A stretch of 64,000 nucleotides of DNA from Geosiphon pyriformis (taxonomy: Eukaryota; Glomeromycota; Glomeromycetes; Archaeosporales; Geosiphonaceae). The notes below the pieces were generated by a model, which was not told where the DNA came from, did no database searches, and saw only the letters and a program-made list of their open reading frames with translations. The position numbers were made by a program, and so were the translations under genes. The stretch spans positions 125,881 through 189,880 of the forward strand of contig JAAOMT010000577.1 of the NCBI GenBank assembly GCA_016748015.1, read 5' to 3'. Shown here piece by piece: positions 23,287-35,800 of this stretch. Position 1 is the stretch's first letter; each line of letters opens with the position of its first letter.

Positions 23287-24017
23287 ATTATTTTCTTTAT
23301 CTTTAAATTTCTCTTAAATTTCGCAATATTTTTCAGGGCCTGATTACTGAAACATCTATTTATATTTACACAATAATAGGAATCTGAAGTATTTATAATA
23401 TGATTTTTCTAATATCTGGAAATCTTTGGTATTTGATTATGAATAATTAGTAAGCTTATTCTTGTTATAAATGGTTATAAATGGTTATATACCTACTAAA
23501 AATGAACATTAACCCAATTCCCACTGTTAAATTATCAAGTTTCCAACTATGTCTACTGAAAAAATATCGAAATTTTTTCGAATTACATGCTTCATTTCAA
23601 GACACAATAATTTCTTCTTTTATTCAGAATTATTTTTATTTTATCAAAAATTCAATCAGGATATTAATAATAATTACATGGAATATAATAAATAATCAAG
23701 ATCAAATAAGACTAATATGTAATATCAAGCAATATAACCTTTCAATAGAACCCCCTTCCAATTTAAAATAATCCTTTATAGATTTTATTGCCAAGAAAAA
23801 GCTCCTGTAAAATTACGGGTTTAAACTAAGGTTTCCAAAATCTAGGGAATGTCTAAAAATAATTCTAAGTGACGCGTAAATACTATTTTGCATTTTACAA
23901 TGACGTAATTGTCCGTCCTATCCTCATAATAGAAAAAGAATAAGTCTAGCATTGTCCCACCGTTTACAAATAAAATCGGTAACAACTTCCTTTTTCAAAG
24001 TTTAACCCTTTCAAAAT
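23287..24017. other. Intergenic between two Sel1 loci
   Basis: No gene recognised; the plus-strand frame 23481-23771 is A+T-driven. The right end should contain the promoter of the pseudokinase-Sel1 gene. Confidence 0.4.
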
Positions 24018-26221
24018 ATGAAAGTCCAAAACCTGTCAATTGAACTTTTGGAGTTTGAGGGTTTGGAAGAAATCAATAATAATTTTGCATTTGAAGCATC
24101 CATCAAAGGAAAATGGATTAAAGAGGATCTTGATGTTATGTTGGAACCTATCCCTGATCGATCCCTAAAAAAGGTATTTCTTCAATATTTATTATGGTCA
24201 TTGCAAAAACGTTTTCCTCGATTATTCTCAAATTCAAAATATTAATATTATATTTATTATCAGGCGAATAAACTATGCAGCTTAGAATATCACCCAAGCT
24301 TGGTTCAAATCTATGCTCTCAAGAAAAATGAAACCACCTTATCTGGTGTGTTTTGTAGCTCTTCAAATTTCTTTGTTTGAAATATGTGAAAAATTCGTAT
24401 AATCCTAATTTTTGAGTTTTCAGGTACCGTGAACATCCCTCGACACTTGTTGGTTTGCGAATATATTCCTAGAAATTTGCAAGAATATTTGCACTTTGAT
24501 CATCAGACCTTAAACGAATACCAAATAATTGAATTGGCTAAACAAGTCGCAAATGGGCTCTTGTATCTTCATAGCAATAATATCTTTCATGGAAATTTGG
24601 TACGGAACATCAATAAAATATCCCTGAATTAATGTCTTGCTCGCTAAAATTTAATATCATTGACTTTTTTTAGAGTGATCAAAATATAATGTTTGATGGA
24701 ATATTTTGTAAAATTCGATATACTTGGGAAGAAAATGGAGAGAAATATGACGCTCAAGAACCCTCAAATTCATTAATGGACAAAGAATTATTACTGGATA
24801 TTTCAGATTTCGGCAAAGTACTCTCAAAAATATGCTTGGGAACTTTATTCTCTCCCTTAAAAGAAACCATTCAAGAATTGAATTCGCGTTTAGCTTCATT
24901 GCAGAATTGGGATCCGACACAAGAAACTCTGCTTGCCCTTTTAAATCTAAGTTTGGATTGTCAGTCGAGCAATGGAGAATCATTTTCTTCAATGGAACAA
25001 ATCTTGCAAAGACTGGAAGATATTAAATGGTTCGCGGGGTCGGATAAGAAAAAATTTTTAAAATCTTGGGCACTTACGATTGCTGGTGGAAAGCCGGAAA
25101 GTAAATATACGTCCAATCCATCAATTGAAGAGGAAGTCCTTCATGACAAAGATATGTTAGGAGAACGTCTAAACTTAATATTTCAACGAGCAAACGATCG
25201 TAACGAGGATCGCGATGATGAGCACATTTCACAGAAATTGCAGTCCTGGCTGAGAATTCACGACGTTGCACCAAAAACTGTTTTAAAAGTAATTCTCGAA
25301 CACCAGGATAAACCAGGTTACCATTCACTCATTGGGTTTTTTTACCATCAAGGGGTAGGAATTCCAGTTGATAATACCAAGGCATATCAATTTTATAAAA
25401 TCGCAGCCGAAAATGGAGATGCCTTTGGAAAAAACCAAGTTGGTTGGTGTTATTCAAAAGGTATTGGGGTCAAGTCAGATCCGAAAGATGCCGCAGAATG
25501 GTACAAAAAATCTGCTGAAAGTGGCAATTATAGTGGAAAATCGAATTTAGCTGAATGCTATCTCGAAAGCGATGGAATTGAAGCAAATCGTGACGAAGCA
25601 ATTCGATTGCTTACTGAAACGGCAAATGTGGGTTATGTTGGATCAATATTTAAACTTGGGTACTGTTATGAAGAGGCGACTGAAACCAAGGACGAGAAGA
25701 AAGCTTTTCGTCTTTACTTAGAATCCGCTTCCCAGGGCTATATTTACGGCCAATATTATGTTGGTAAATGCTATGAATCCGACAGAGGGACGAAAAAAGA
25801 CGACAAACGAGCTTTTTATTGGTACAAAAAAGCCGCTGAGGCTGATTTTGATGAAGCAAAACTCGAAATGGCAAAATGTTATGTTGAAGGTGTCGGGGTG
25901 GAAAAGGATCAAGAAAAGGGATTTCAAATTTGTTTAAAATCTGCTCAGAACGGATGTCTCGGTGCAGCAAATTGGGTTGGTCATTATTTTGAGAACGGTA
26001 TAGGTACACGGAAAAATCTCCTCAAGGCTTTTTACTGGTATCACTTATCTGCGTTAAAAGGTGGGTCATTCGGACAATTCAGGGCCGGTTTTTTTTATTT
26101 AAATGGTATGGGTGCAAATTATGATCTTCATCAGGGGATTAAGTGGTTTGTTCTTGCCCATAATAATTCTGAGAATGGGGCTTATGACTATTTAAATTTT
26201 CAAATTTTCAAATTGGAATAG
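24018..26221 (+). CDS. Pseudokinase-Sel1 fusion protein
   Basis: Exons 24018-24173, 24264-24345, 24424-24599 and 24674-26221 join in phase into 653 residues. Residues 1 to about 290 have the layout of a TKL-type kinase: LDVMLEPI at the beta-3 strand, HLLVCEYIPRNLQEYL at the hinge, and LLYLHSNNIFHGNLSDQNIM at the catalytic loop. Every catalytic landmark is altered. The beta-3 Lys is Glu43, the HRD Asp is Asn137, no DFG is found (CKIRY instead) and there is no glycine loop. Residues about 354-645 carry eight Sel1 repeats preceded by the linker WLRIHDVAPKTVLKV. It is likely a non-catalytic scaffold; ATP binding is doubtful. The intact frame over four exons argues that it is maintained. Confidence 0.88.
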
Positions 26222-29200
26222 TAAATTATTTATAGTTTTGTCTCAATTAGTGACAGCAGCAAATTTGAAGAGGATGCAGTGCAGAAATCTAGATCATTAA
26301 ATACGCGCTCCTATAGTCAGACATCTTAATTAGCTTTGTTGTAGTGATAATTATGGATCAATGAATTAAACATTTTTCAATGAATAATTGAGAACATTAC
26401 TACAGAAAACCTGAATATAGCATTTATAAAAAGCAATATTCTCTGGATCCTGTTGCCTTTCTTAAGGTTAAAATGAGCCACACTTGATAATCCTTTTTAA
26501 AGCACCTCTGTAAATGGAGAATAAATTTTACTTTATTAGATGTGTGAAACCCACCAATTATCAAGCGTTTCACCACAAAATGAAATAAGTCGATTAAGTT
26601 AATCATTTTACTAGTATTTTTGGCCGTCTCATTGTCCTTGTTTTCCTTCTTCCCCTCAACACCATTCAATCGCCGCCTTGATCTGACATAATTAAAAAAG
26701 GTGTAAAAGTATTTATCGTCTCATTATTCTTTTCTTTTGTCTCGCTGTTTTATTCTTTCTTTTTTCTCCTTTTTTGCTGCTAATTTCTGTTATTATCTTT
26801 ATGCTTTTGTCTTTAATGCAAAACAAAAAAAAGATCTTAACAAAAGCAACTTTTTCTTTTTTGATTTTTATTTATGAATTCCTTAATATTGCAAATAATA
26901 GAAAAAAGAAAATATTTTTAACTGTACATTATTAATTAAAATATATTTAAAAATAGCTATTAAAATAATTGATAAACTTGACAAAATTTTTTTACAATAC
27001 TAATGTCTGTTAAAATTAATAATGCCATTTATATATTCAAAATTTTCTATAGTAATTAATTACAATAAACTTGAATAAAATCTCCAATAAATTTTATATA
27101 TATATTCAAACAATAAAATATTAATAAACATGAAAATAAAAGCTTTGATAAGAAATAAACATGATATTTAAATGGTAACAAGTTTTGCATTAATAATAAG
27201 TATGGTTTTTATATTCTTTTTTTAAATCCATACTAAAAACCGAATAAATAAAAGTTTTAATTCAATTTTTTTCGGTTATTTGAATAACATTCTAAATAAC
27301 ACAATAAATTTGCATAGATTTCAAATAAAGTAAAAAATAAAACAAAATATTTTGTTTTACTTGGAAAAACAAATTGCATTAAAAAATGTAATTAAATTAA
27401 TATAGCTAATGAAAAAAGAGTTTATAACAAATTTTTGAGAAAATTAAAAAAAAAACTATTTACAATAGTATTTAATAAAATGAATTGTTATTTTTATAAT
27501 TTAAAAACTAATTTATAAATTAATAATGTTTTTCTAAACAAATAAAAGAAGCAAAATACATTAATTTTATTTTAAAAATGCAAATTATAATTTTTGAATA
27601 AAGCAAAAAATTTATTGCAAAATATCCAATTATTACTATTTATCCAAAAAAAATAACAAATCCAAATAATTAAAGAAAATATCAATTCAATTTTATCAAA
27701 AATTTATTATTCTTTGTAATAACCAATAGTGTTTAAAATATTCTTAATATATTATTGTTTATTAAAAACATAAAAATTGAATTGAATTTGAAAAAATAAA
27801 AAAATACTAATTATACCAATTTTTTCTAACAGAAATTATTTTATTCAAAAAAAGCTTATATAATTAATGCTGAATATAATTTTAAAATTGTTTTTAAAAT
27901 ATTATTAAAATTGCTTTCAGATTATTATTATTATTATTAAAAAATTACAACAAAATAATAATTTAAGATACAATTAATACTTATTTACAATTAAACCAAA
28001 TAAAAAATTGTCTAAACTATTTATAGAATTATTTTTCTTAAAATAAATTACTTTAAAACATTGTTAATTGCAAAAATTATTAAATTTTTTTTGAAAAATA
28101 ATTATTTTTAAAGTGAAAAATTATTCCATATTAACATAAATTACATTAATAACGATAACTTAAGCAGCTAATTTTTAAGTATATTAATATTTTTGTTTAA
28201 GGTAATAATAATAATTTTGAAAAACTCAATTTAATTCAATACTGCATATATTTTATAAATGTTTAATTTATTAAAGAACGAATATAAAAAGTATTATTTA
28301 CTAATTACCAATTTATAAAAAATACAAGTTTATTAATAAAATATATTTAATTTTTAAGGAGTTTTTGAATTTTATCAGTTTGTTTTGTCAAAAAAAATAG
28401 AAAATTCAAATTTTGTATTAACTACAAAAAATTAAATCAATAATTATTTTTTAAATAATATTAATATTAATTTTTTAACTTTTAAAGCTTATTTATACTA
28501 CTCATAAAAAGAAAGCAAAATAAAAAGTAAATATTAAAAAATACCATTTAAAAAAAGTTTGCTATTTTTGGAACATATTATCAGCCAATATAGCATTAAA
28601 CCAAATCTTAAAAAAATTAAAAGAATACAATATTTTTTAATTTTTTAAAACACTATTAATTTTTAGATTTAACTTCTCATTATAAAAGATTTATTAAAAA
28701 TTTTTAAGTAGATATTCACAATATTTTTTTACTTAATCTTTCATTACAGAAATTTGTTTTATAAGTTTTTCAATGTTATTAATGTTAATTATAAACATTT
28801 TATAAGTAATATGCTAGTTTATTATAAGTTATTACTAAAAGTTGACTTTTAAAAAAAAATTATATTAAAATTATTTTGACCTTGAGTTAAATAAATACAT
28901 TATTTATTGTAAAATTTTAAATCCTTGTTTTTTTAAATTTAACAAGTAAAAAAAATTGCTTTTTATGTATATATGAATATGCATAATAAAACTGATAGAA
29001 AGTGAGATCCATTAAAATATTTCTTAAATCCAAAGAAATATGAAAAAATTTATAGCATCTCAAAGTAGGAAATTTGTTTTAATAAATAAAAGTTGATTCA
29101 ATTTTTTAAAATTAAATTTCAAGCATTTAATTTCATATCTGAATATTAATAATAGTTCACAATTAAATAAAAAGGCATTTTTAACCACATTCTAAATATA

Positions 29201-29329
29201 CTTTGTTATGAAGACTATAATTTCTATTTTAAAAATGATATTTAAAAATTAAAAATAAAATTAAGTTTAGCTTATCAAATTAACCAATAGATTATTTATT
29301 TATAAAGTTTATCACTTATAAATTATAAA
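26222..29329. other. Extremely A+T-rich gene desert
   Basis: From about 26.85 kb the sequence is almost entirely A and T with no readable protein motif. The minus-strand frame 26424-26669 has no family signature. It may be the end state of decayed transposons (see findings), but nothing is directly recognisable. Confidence 0.5.
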
Positions 29330-29408
29330 CTAACCTTTTGTTTCTTCAATCATTTGCAAACTTAAAACATGACTTGTATAAAATGCTTCTGGGTGAATGC
29401 GCGTTGGC

Positions 29409-29439
<31 letters not shown>
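29409..29439. repeat. Trinucleotide repeat coding poly-Thr
   Basis: About ten TTG/GTT units on the plus strand (ACA on the coding strand) give a run of about ten Thr in the kinase frame. Confidence 0.85.
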
Positions 29440-30272
29440 CCGAGTCGTTCTTTAACATTTCTTTTACGTATTTCTCTGATTCTAAAAACTGTATTCTTTC
29501 AGGACTCTCAGTTTTAAACTCTCCTGTAAATAGAATATATATAGAATAAAGTTCCTCCAACTTGTTGTCAACTTCCTTGGCAGTAGGACGATTCTCAGGA
29601 TTAGTATCCCAACACTTTTCGATTATTTCGGCAATACAAGGTGGAATTAGGGGAGAGGTAGTTTCAGGTCTTTGACCATTTAAAATATCCATTATAAGAA
29701 GGTGATCATGAGAACGACCATGAAAAGGAGGCTTCCCTGTTGCTAATTCCTATAATAACATGGCAAAGCTATAAATATCACCAGCTGTTGTAAACTTTTC
29801 TCCTTTTAAAACTTCTGGTGGAATGTATGGAATCACTCCATATATCTTTTTTTCCTCTGTTGTTGTTGCTTCATTATTTACTGGTTGACTCAATCCAAGG
29901 TCTCCAATTTGTATCTGTTGTTGACTAAGTTGTAGAATGTTGCCTGAGTGTAGGTCACGATGAACCATACAAGAAGAATGAATTGAATCAAGCCCAGAAG
30001 CTATAGAATACGCGTTGAACAATTTTTCCAACCAACTCGTAGAATGAAAATAGCTTGTTAAATATTTTCGCATGTCTCCATGTTCGGCAAATTCCATCAC
30101 AAATCCATACTCGAGTGTTTCAGAGTTTTTGCGTAATCCCATATATTGAAGAGATATCACCCAAAAACGCATTTTTAATAAACATAGCTCTTTGAATGTT
30201 TAACTATCAAACACAGTGTAAAAATGTTAGATTAAATAATAAATAAATAATAGGTAAATATGAATTAAACAC

Positions 30273-30301
30273 AAATAATAATAATAATAATAATAATAAT
30301 A
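30273..30301. repeat. (AAT)n microsatellite in kinase intron
   Basis: Nine AAT units on the plus strand, just downstream of the donor site at 30311. Confidence 0.85.
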
Positions 30302-30779
30302 GTTTGTTTACCTCTTTAAACACTTCTGAACTGTTCGTTTTTATAACTTTTATTGCTACTTTATCAATCTTCTTTCCAAACTCATCAGTTCTTTCTATTT
30401 TATATTCCATTTCACCATGATGTTTTATCCTCAAGTTATCAATTAATCCATCAATTAGGGTTGCTTTATAAATTATACCGAACCCTCCTCTACCAATTTC
30501 GTTGATATTCGATAAACCCTCCCATGGAATCCATTCATAGGACTTTAATCTACCATTATAATCATATTTATTTTTAGGTGGAAGATATATTAGATTCTTA
30601 ATTATTTCATCAACTATTTTATTGCCGCTTGAAAAATCGCAGTAGAGTTTTTCAAAAAATATGAACTGGCATGCAACGTAGCAATTCTGTTTATTTTTAA
30701 TGCTTCTCTGACACACTTCACACTCGTTGCAATCATGAGCATATGGACGAATTGTTCTTTTAATTTCTTTGTTTTCCAT

Positions 30780-32740
30780 GGTGTGAATAAAGGATAAAAA
30801 GTTAATAGGTTATTATTCGAAGAGGGTTTCGCTATAAATCATACTAAATAGGTTTAAAACAAAGAGGCCAAACAAGTTTGTCCAAATAAGCAGTTAAACT
30901 TAACATCAAATCTAAATGGCAGAGCCCATCACTACCATACAGAGAATTCGTAGATTTTAACAGTAAATGTGTATTAATAAAATAATAAAAATAAAAAGCA
31001 AATTTATAAGCATTAAAATGCTTTTTTAAAATAAAATTAGTGTAATAATATTTAATATATATACTAAAATAATATGTGTAAAAAATATTAGTTAAAACAC
31101 AATAACTTTATAATAACTAAGATATAAATAAATACATACATGTAATTGTAAGTGAAAATCTTAATAAAACTTTAAATAAAAAAGCCAATATATCTTATAT
31201 TGAAATATAAGCATAATTAACATAACAGCTGGAAAATTTGCAAAGAACAATTGAATTAATAAAATTTCTAAAAACATAATAAGAACAATTAATTATATTT
31301 TTGTTAAAAAATTTATAATTAAGCTAAAAATATTAAATATTAATAAGTTTTTTAATAATAATTACAAAATGTGTTTATATAATTCAAAATTAAAACATTA
31401 GTTAACATTGATATTCAGATTTTTTAAATGTATTATTATTTTCTTTTTTATTTAATTAAATATATTATTACTTTAAATTTCAATAATTATATATTGTTTT
31501 TAAATTTTTTATTATTATAATATAACTTTAAAATCCAAATAATTGTAATTAAATACTGCAGGCTTATTTTTAATTTAAAATTGAAATATAATAATTAACA
31601 ATTGCTTTTTGTTGTCTTTAAATAGTTTTTACCAGTAAAAATTTTTCGATATAATAACTTATTTTTTGAAAATCAAAAATAATATGTTTAATTTTTAAAT
31701 AGTCAAAATTAATTTTTTGTAAACAATTATAATAGTTTTTTATTCTGAATTTAATAATCTAAAAATAAATTAATATATTTCAAATTAATAATTAAGCAAT
31801 TTTAAAATTATTAATTTTTAGTAAATAAAAATAAATTTTTTTGTTAATTATAATTTGGTTAAAAAGATTTGTTTTAATAAATTGTATTTATTATAAAATA
31901 CATTTTTTTTGTTAAAATAAATATAATTTAGTAAACTATTTATTATTTTAGTAAATATTTTTACAAATTCTAATATAAATAAATTAAACTTTATTTAAAT
32001 TTTAACTTATATTGTTTAAAATTTGTTAAATTACTTAAATATTAGTAAACTACTTAAAAATTTTATTATTACATATTTTAAAATTCTGTATAATCTAATT
32101 ATAAGATTTTATTATATTTTTAATTAATACAAATTGTTTATATTAAATTAATATAAAAATTGAAATATTATATTATTAATAATTAAAATATTGTTTAAGA
32201 TATAATATAAAAATTTTTTATAAAAATTAATAACTTGTTTTTTCATATATTTATAATTATATTTAAAGAAAAAATAATAAAAAATATTATCTTTTTTTAT
32301 TTTTACTTATTTAATATATAACAAGTTTTTTTAAAAGTAAAAACAATTAAACATTATTTTTTTAAAGTATATTTCTTAAATAATATAAATATAAATCAGT
32401 TTTTAACTGTTTAAAAACATTTTTTTTTAGTTTTAAATATGAATTTTTTATATAAAGTTTTTTTAAATTAGTTTTAATATAATAATTACTAATATAAAAA
32501 AAACTTTTATTATTATTATTTAAATAACCAAAAAAAACAAAAATAAAATATTAATTTTTTTTGTTTTTTAATAGTTTTAATAATTTTATTATAACTATAC
32601 TAATTATAATATTTAATTTTAATTGGTTTTACTAATTATAAAAACAAAACAAGTTATATTTTAATATATAATTATAATTAATTAATCTTTTAAATTATTT
32701 AATTTTAAAAATTTTTTTTTTATTAAAGATTTAATAAATA
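30780..32740. other. Extremely A+T-rich gene desert
   Basis: Upstream of the kinase, and then low-complexity A+T sequence up to the 3' end of the LINE. No reading frame with protein character. Confidence 0.5.
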
Positions 32741-32847
32741 AAGTCCAACTGCTATCTAGTACAGAGAACCAAACTAAGTGGATTAAACTAAATACAATTC
32801 ACACATTTTTTACATGTAGCCAGCCACTTGGACTGGTCAAAGCAACA

Positions 32848-35800
32848 CTATGTGTCTATCTTAATACACAAATCACCATCCAAACCAGAAAAAAAATGGC
32901 ACAACTTACACTTACTAAAACTAACAGCAAATGACTCTATTACACTGAGCATATAAACCACCCTATCTGACAATAAAGACCCCATACAACAAGACAAGTC
33001 CAATATCACATTATTATCATTAACCAAACTGGTTTTCTTTATATCTACTCTATGTTTAGATTTAACAAGCCATACTCTAGTGCAATACAACTCTACCACA
33101 TACCTAACAAAACCCATCAAAGCTAAAACAGCCTTTTTTCTACTCTCAAAAACCAGAGTGGTCTTAATGAGCCAACTTTTTAACACAAAACTCTTACAAA
33201 TTACAGCATATAAACTCATATCCAAAGAACACAATAAAAGTGAATGTAGAACAATTGAGCCAGGTGAGTGAAAAGAACTAGTTAAAAATGTCTACTTATT
33301 AGCAGCTTCTACCAAGATCTTCTCTTGGAAAACAGTGTTTTCAGAACAAGTAAAAACATAATTAGGCAACTCTACCTCACTGCACAGCAAGCACAAAACT
33401 CCAAGATAATTCTTGTTATACAATCTCTTTTTGACTGCCACTAACAGCTGTCTATGCACCACTTTCATTAAATATGTGCACAGATTAGCCAACTTCCTAC
33501 TAATAAATCCAAAAAGCATGCATAAATCAGGATGTCAAACATTAACAGTTACTACCCAGTCTACTTCCTTAAGCATAACACTCGGAATTACATCATAACC
33601 AGGACCAGCCTCTCAATGAGCATGGCAAATTAAATAGTATATATTACAGACAAAATGTCAAACATTACCAAACACAACAGTGCCTTCAGCAACCAGAAAC
33701 TGCTCTTGAATCCCAACTGGCAAAGTGAAAGAAGAGGCAATGGCCTTATTGACTAATTCATTAGTCTTAACATTGCCTAGAACCCCTGAATGTTCTTTAA
33801 CCTTTATTCACTTAACTAAGATATCCTTTTTTTTGATGAGATTGGCAACATGCAATTGCTTAATCCAACACTGATTATGAAAATCAGGCATAGATAAAGA
33901 AGCCTCAGACACACAAGCATTAATTGTGGATTAACTGTCTGAATACAGAGCCACATCACATGAAGCTAGAACACACTTTAAAGCCAAAACAATGGCCTGT
34001 AATTCAGCTAAAGTAGAAGACAGTAAACCAAACACTCTGACCCCAATGCTCACATTAGCTACTGGAAAGTAAGCTGCAGCTCCACAAGTTACTTTAGCAG
34101 AACCAGCACCCTTTAAAGACCCATCTGTGTAGACTTCAACATAATCTAACCAGACATCCAACAAACTATTATGCATATCTGAGAAATTATTAAAATCCAA
34201 AACATCTAACACAGACAGACCAGAACTAATAGCAGACCCAAGTGCCAGAATAATAACATTGTTCATAAACTCAAACACCAATATAAACCAGTGAAGAACA
34301 GGGTCTTTGAAATCCAGTCTCTTCCACTGCTGAAATGTTTTTCAATCCATCACCACACCTTTTTTGTCCAAAAGTTTGTTACCAAATGCAACATCAAAAT
34401 GCTTCAAAGAAAGAACAGAGTCATAATACATTGAATTCCCCAAAATATTGAATATTAGAAACCTACAAGACTCACAAAAAGCATTGGGCAGATTGTTCAT
34501 TAAAGACAACTCATTCTCCAAAAAAATTTTTACAATTCCAGCCAAAAAATTGTTTACAAAACTGACATGCAACTTGACAGGATACTGCAAAAAGTTTAGA
34601 GAAGACCACCCCAGAACTTGTAAATCCAAGAATCTATGCTCGAAAAAACGTCCAAGAATACCATGTTTATTGGAAAAGAAGATCAGAAAAGCTAGCTTCC
34701 CTTCAGACTGGATTTGTTCAAAAGACTTCAAACCATATAAAAATGGATGATGTAAGATCTCATTGGGGAAGTCACATAACAAAACAGCCTTGGCTTTGAG
34801 ACCCTTCCAAATCATAACATCCCATTTACGATAAACACCTAATGAAACAAAACTAAACTGTATCTGATAGCCAACAATGAGTTACAAGACAGCTAAAACC
34901 AAATAAGAAAATTGTTTATCCATAATAGCTTTTCTCAACACTACATTAGAAAAGAACTTGACATCCCTATAAGCCTGAGCCAAACTGGGCTTAGAAAGAC
35001 TCTTTATAAACAGAAATATGCCCAAGTACTTATAAGATTCACCCTTCTTAGCAATTGAGATTGGCAGACCATTAATCAAAAGTGAGACATCCTTGACATC
35101 TCAATTGATAAGAATAACCACTGTTTTATCATTATTAATTGAGATATTATTGATAATAAAGAACTTACTGGCAATGTTTAAAATGTACTGTGTCGATGCT
35201 TGACTACTCCCAACCCAAATTGTGTCATCAACAAATACATCAGCAGCCAAAAAAGAAGTCCTTCCTCCAATAGTCTCAACTCTGCCAGTCCTAGCTAAAA
35301 ACCAGGTATTAATACAATAACTACACAAATGTTCATGTCTTTTGACTTCACACAAAAGTAGATCATAAAAAATTCTCCAAAGAAGTAGGGAAAAAACCTT
35401 GCCTTGATCCAAACTATCATGCACTTTATAACCATTTGAAAGACCAAAATTCATCATCATCTTATTAATTTGATCTTTATGAATGCCACCAAAGAAGCTG
35501 ATAAACTGACTACACATTTTAATTTGGTGCAAACTGGCTTGTAAATGATGCCAGTCCACTGAGTCATAAGCTTTGCACATGTCTTGCAACACCAGTCAAA
35601 GTTATCTATTCTTTTCCAAAGCATCCTCCACCACTGATCCAACAGCAAAAATTGAGTTGAAGTGTCTTTCAACACTGAAAAGTTATTACCATGAAGAACA
35701 TTAAATTTACTACAAGCTGATGAAATTCGGTTAGACAAGATCTTAGACAGAATTTTCTGAGCTGTTTTAATCAAAGCAATAGGTTTAGTATTTATTAACA

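Larger units (their letters stand above)
29330..30779 (-). pseudogene. TKL-type protein kinase with in-frame TAG
   Basis: Exon 1 is 30779-30312 (156 codons) and exon 2 is 30187-29330, joining in phase. Residues 17-37 form a Cys-rich N-terminus typical of this group's kinases. The kinase domain has the glycine loop IGRGGFG (95-101), VAIK with Lys144, HRDLHSGN (232-239), DLG (252-254) and P-P-E (about 278-280). At 29752-29750 codon 301 is TAG between SFAMLL and ELATGKPPFHG, where kinases carry Trp. The frame continues for another 140 codons to a stop at 29330. It is either a recent pseudogene, an error, or a truncated product of 300 residues lacking the C-lobe end. A poly-Thr tract encoded by (ACA)n lies near the C-terminus. 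Intron 1 contains an (ATT)n microsatellite. Confidence 0.8.

Noticed and set aside
25650-26009. 119-codon minus-strand frame
   Set aside because: Antisense shadow of the Sel1 repeats of the pseudokinase gene.
26424-26669. 81-codon minus-strand frame
   Set aside because: No motif and ends in a desert; kept out of the gene list.
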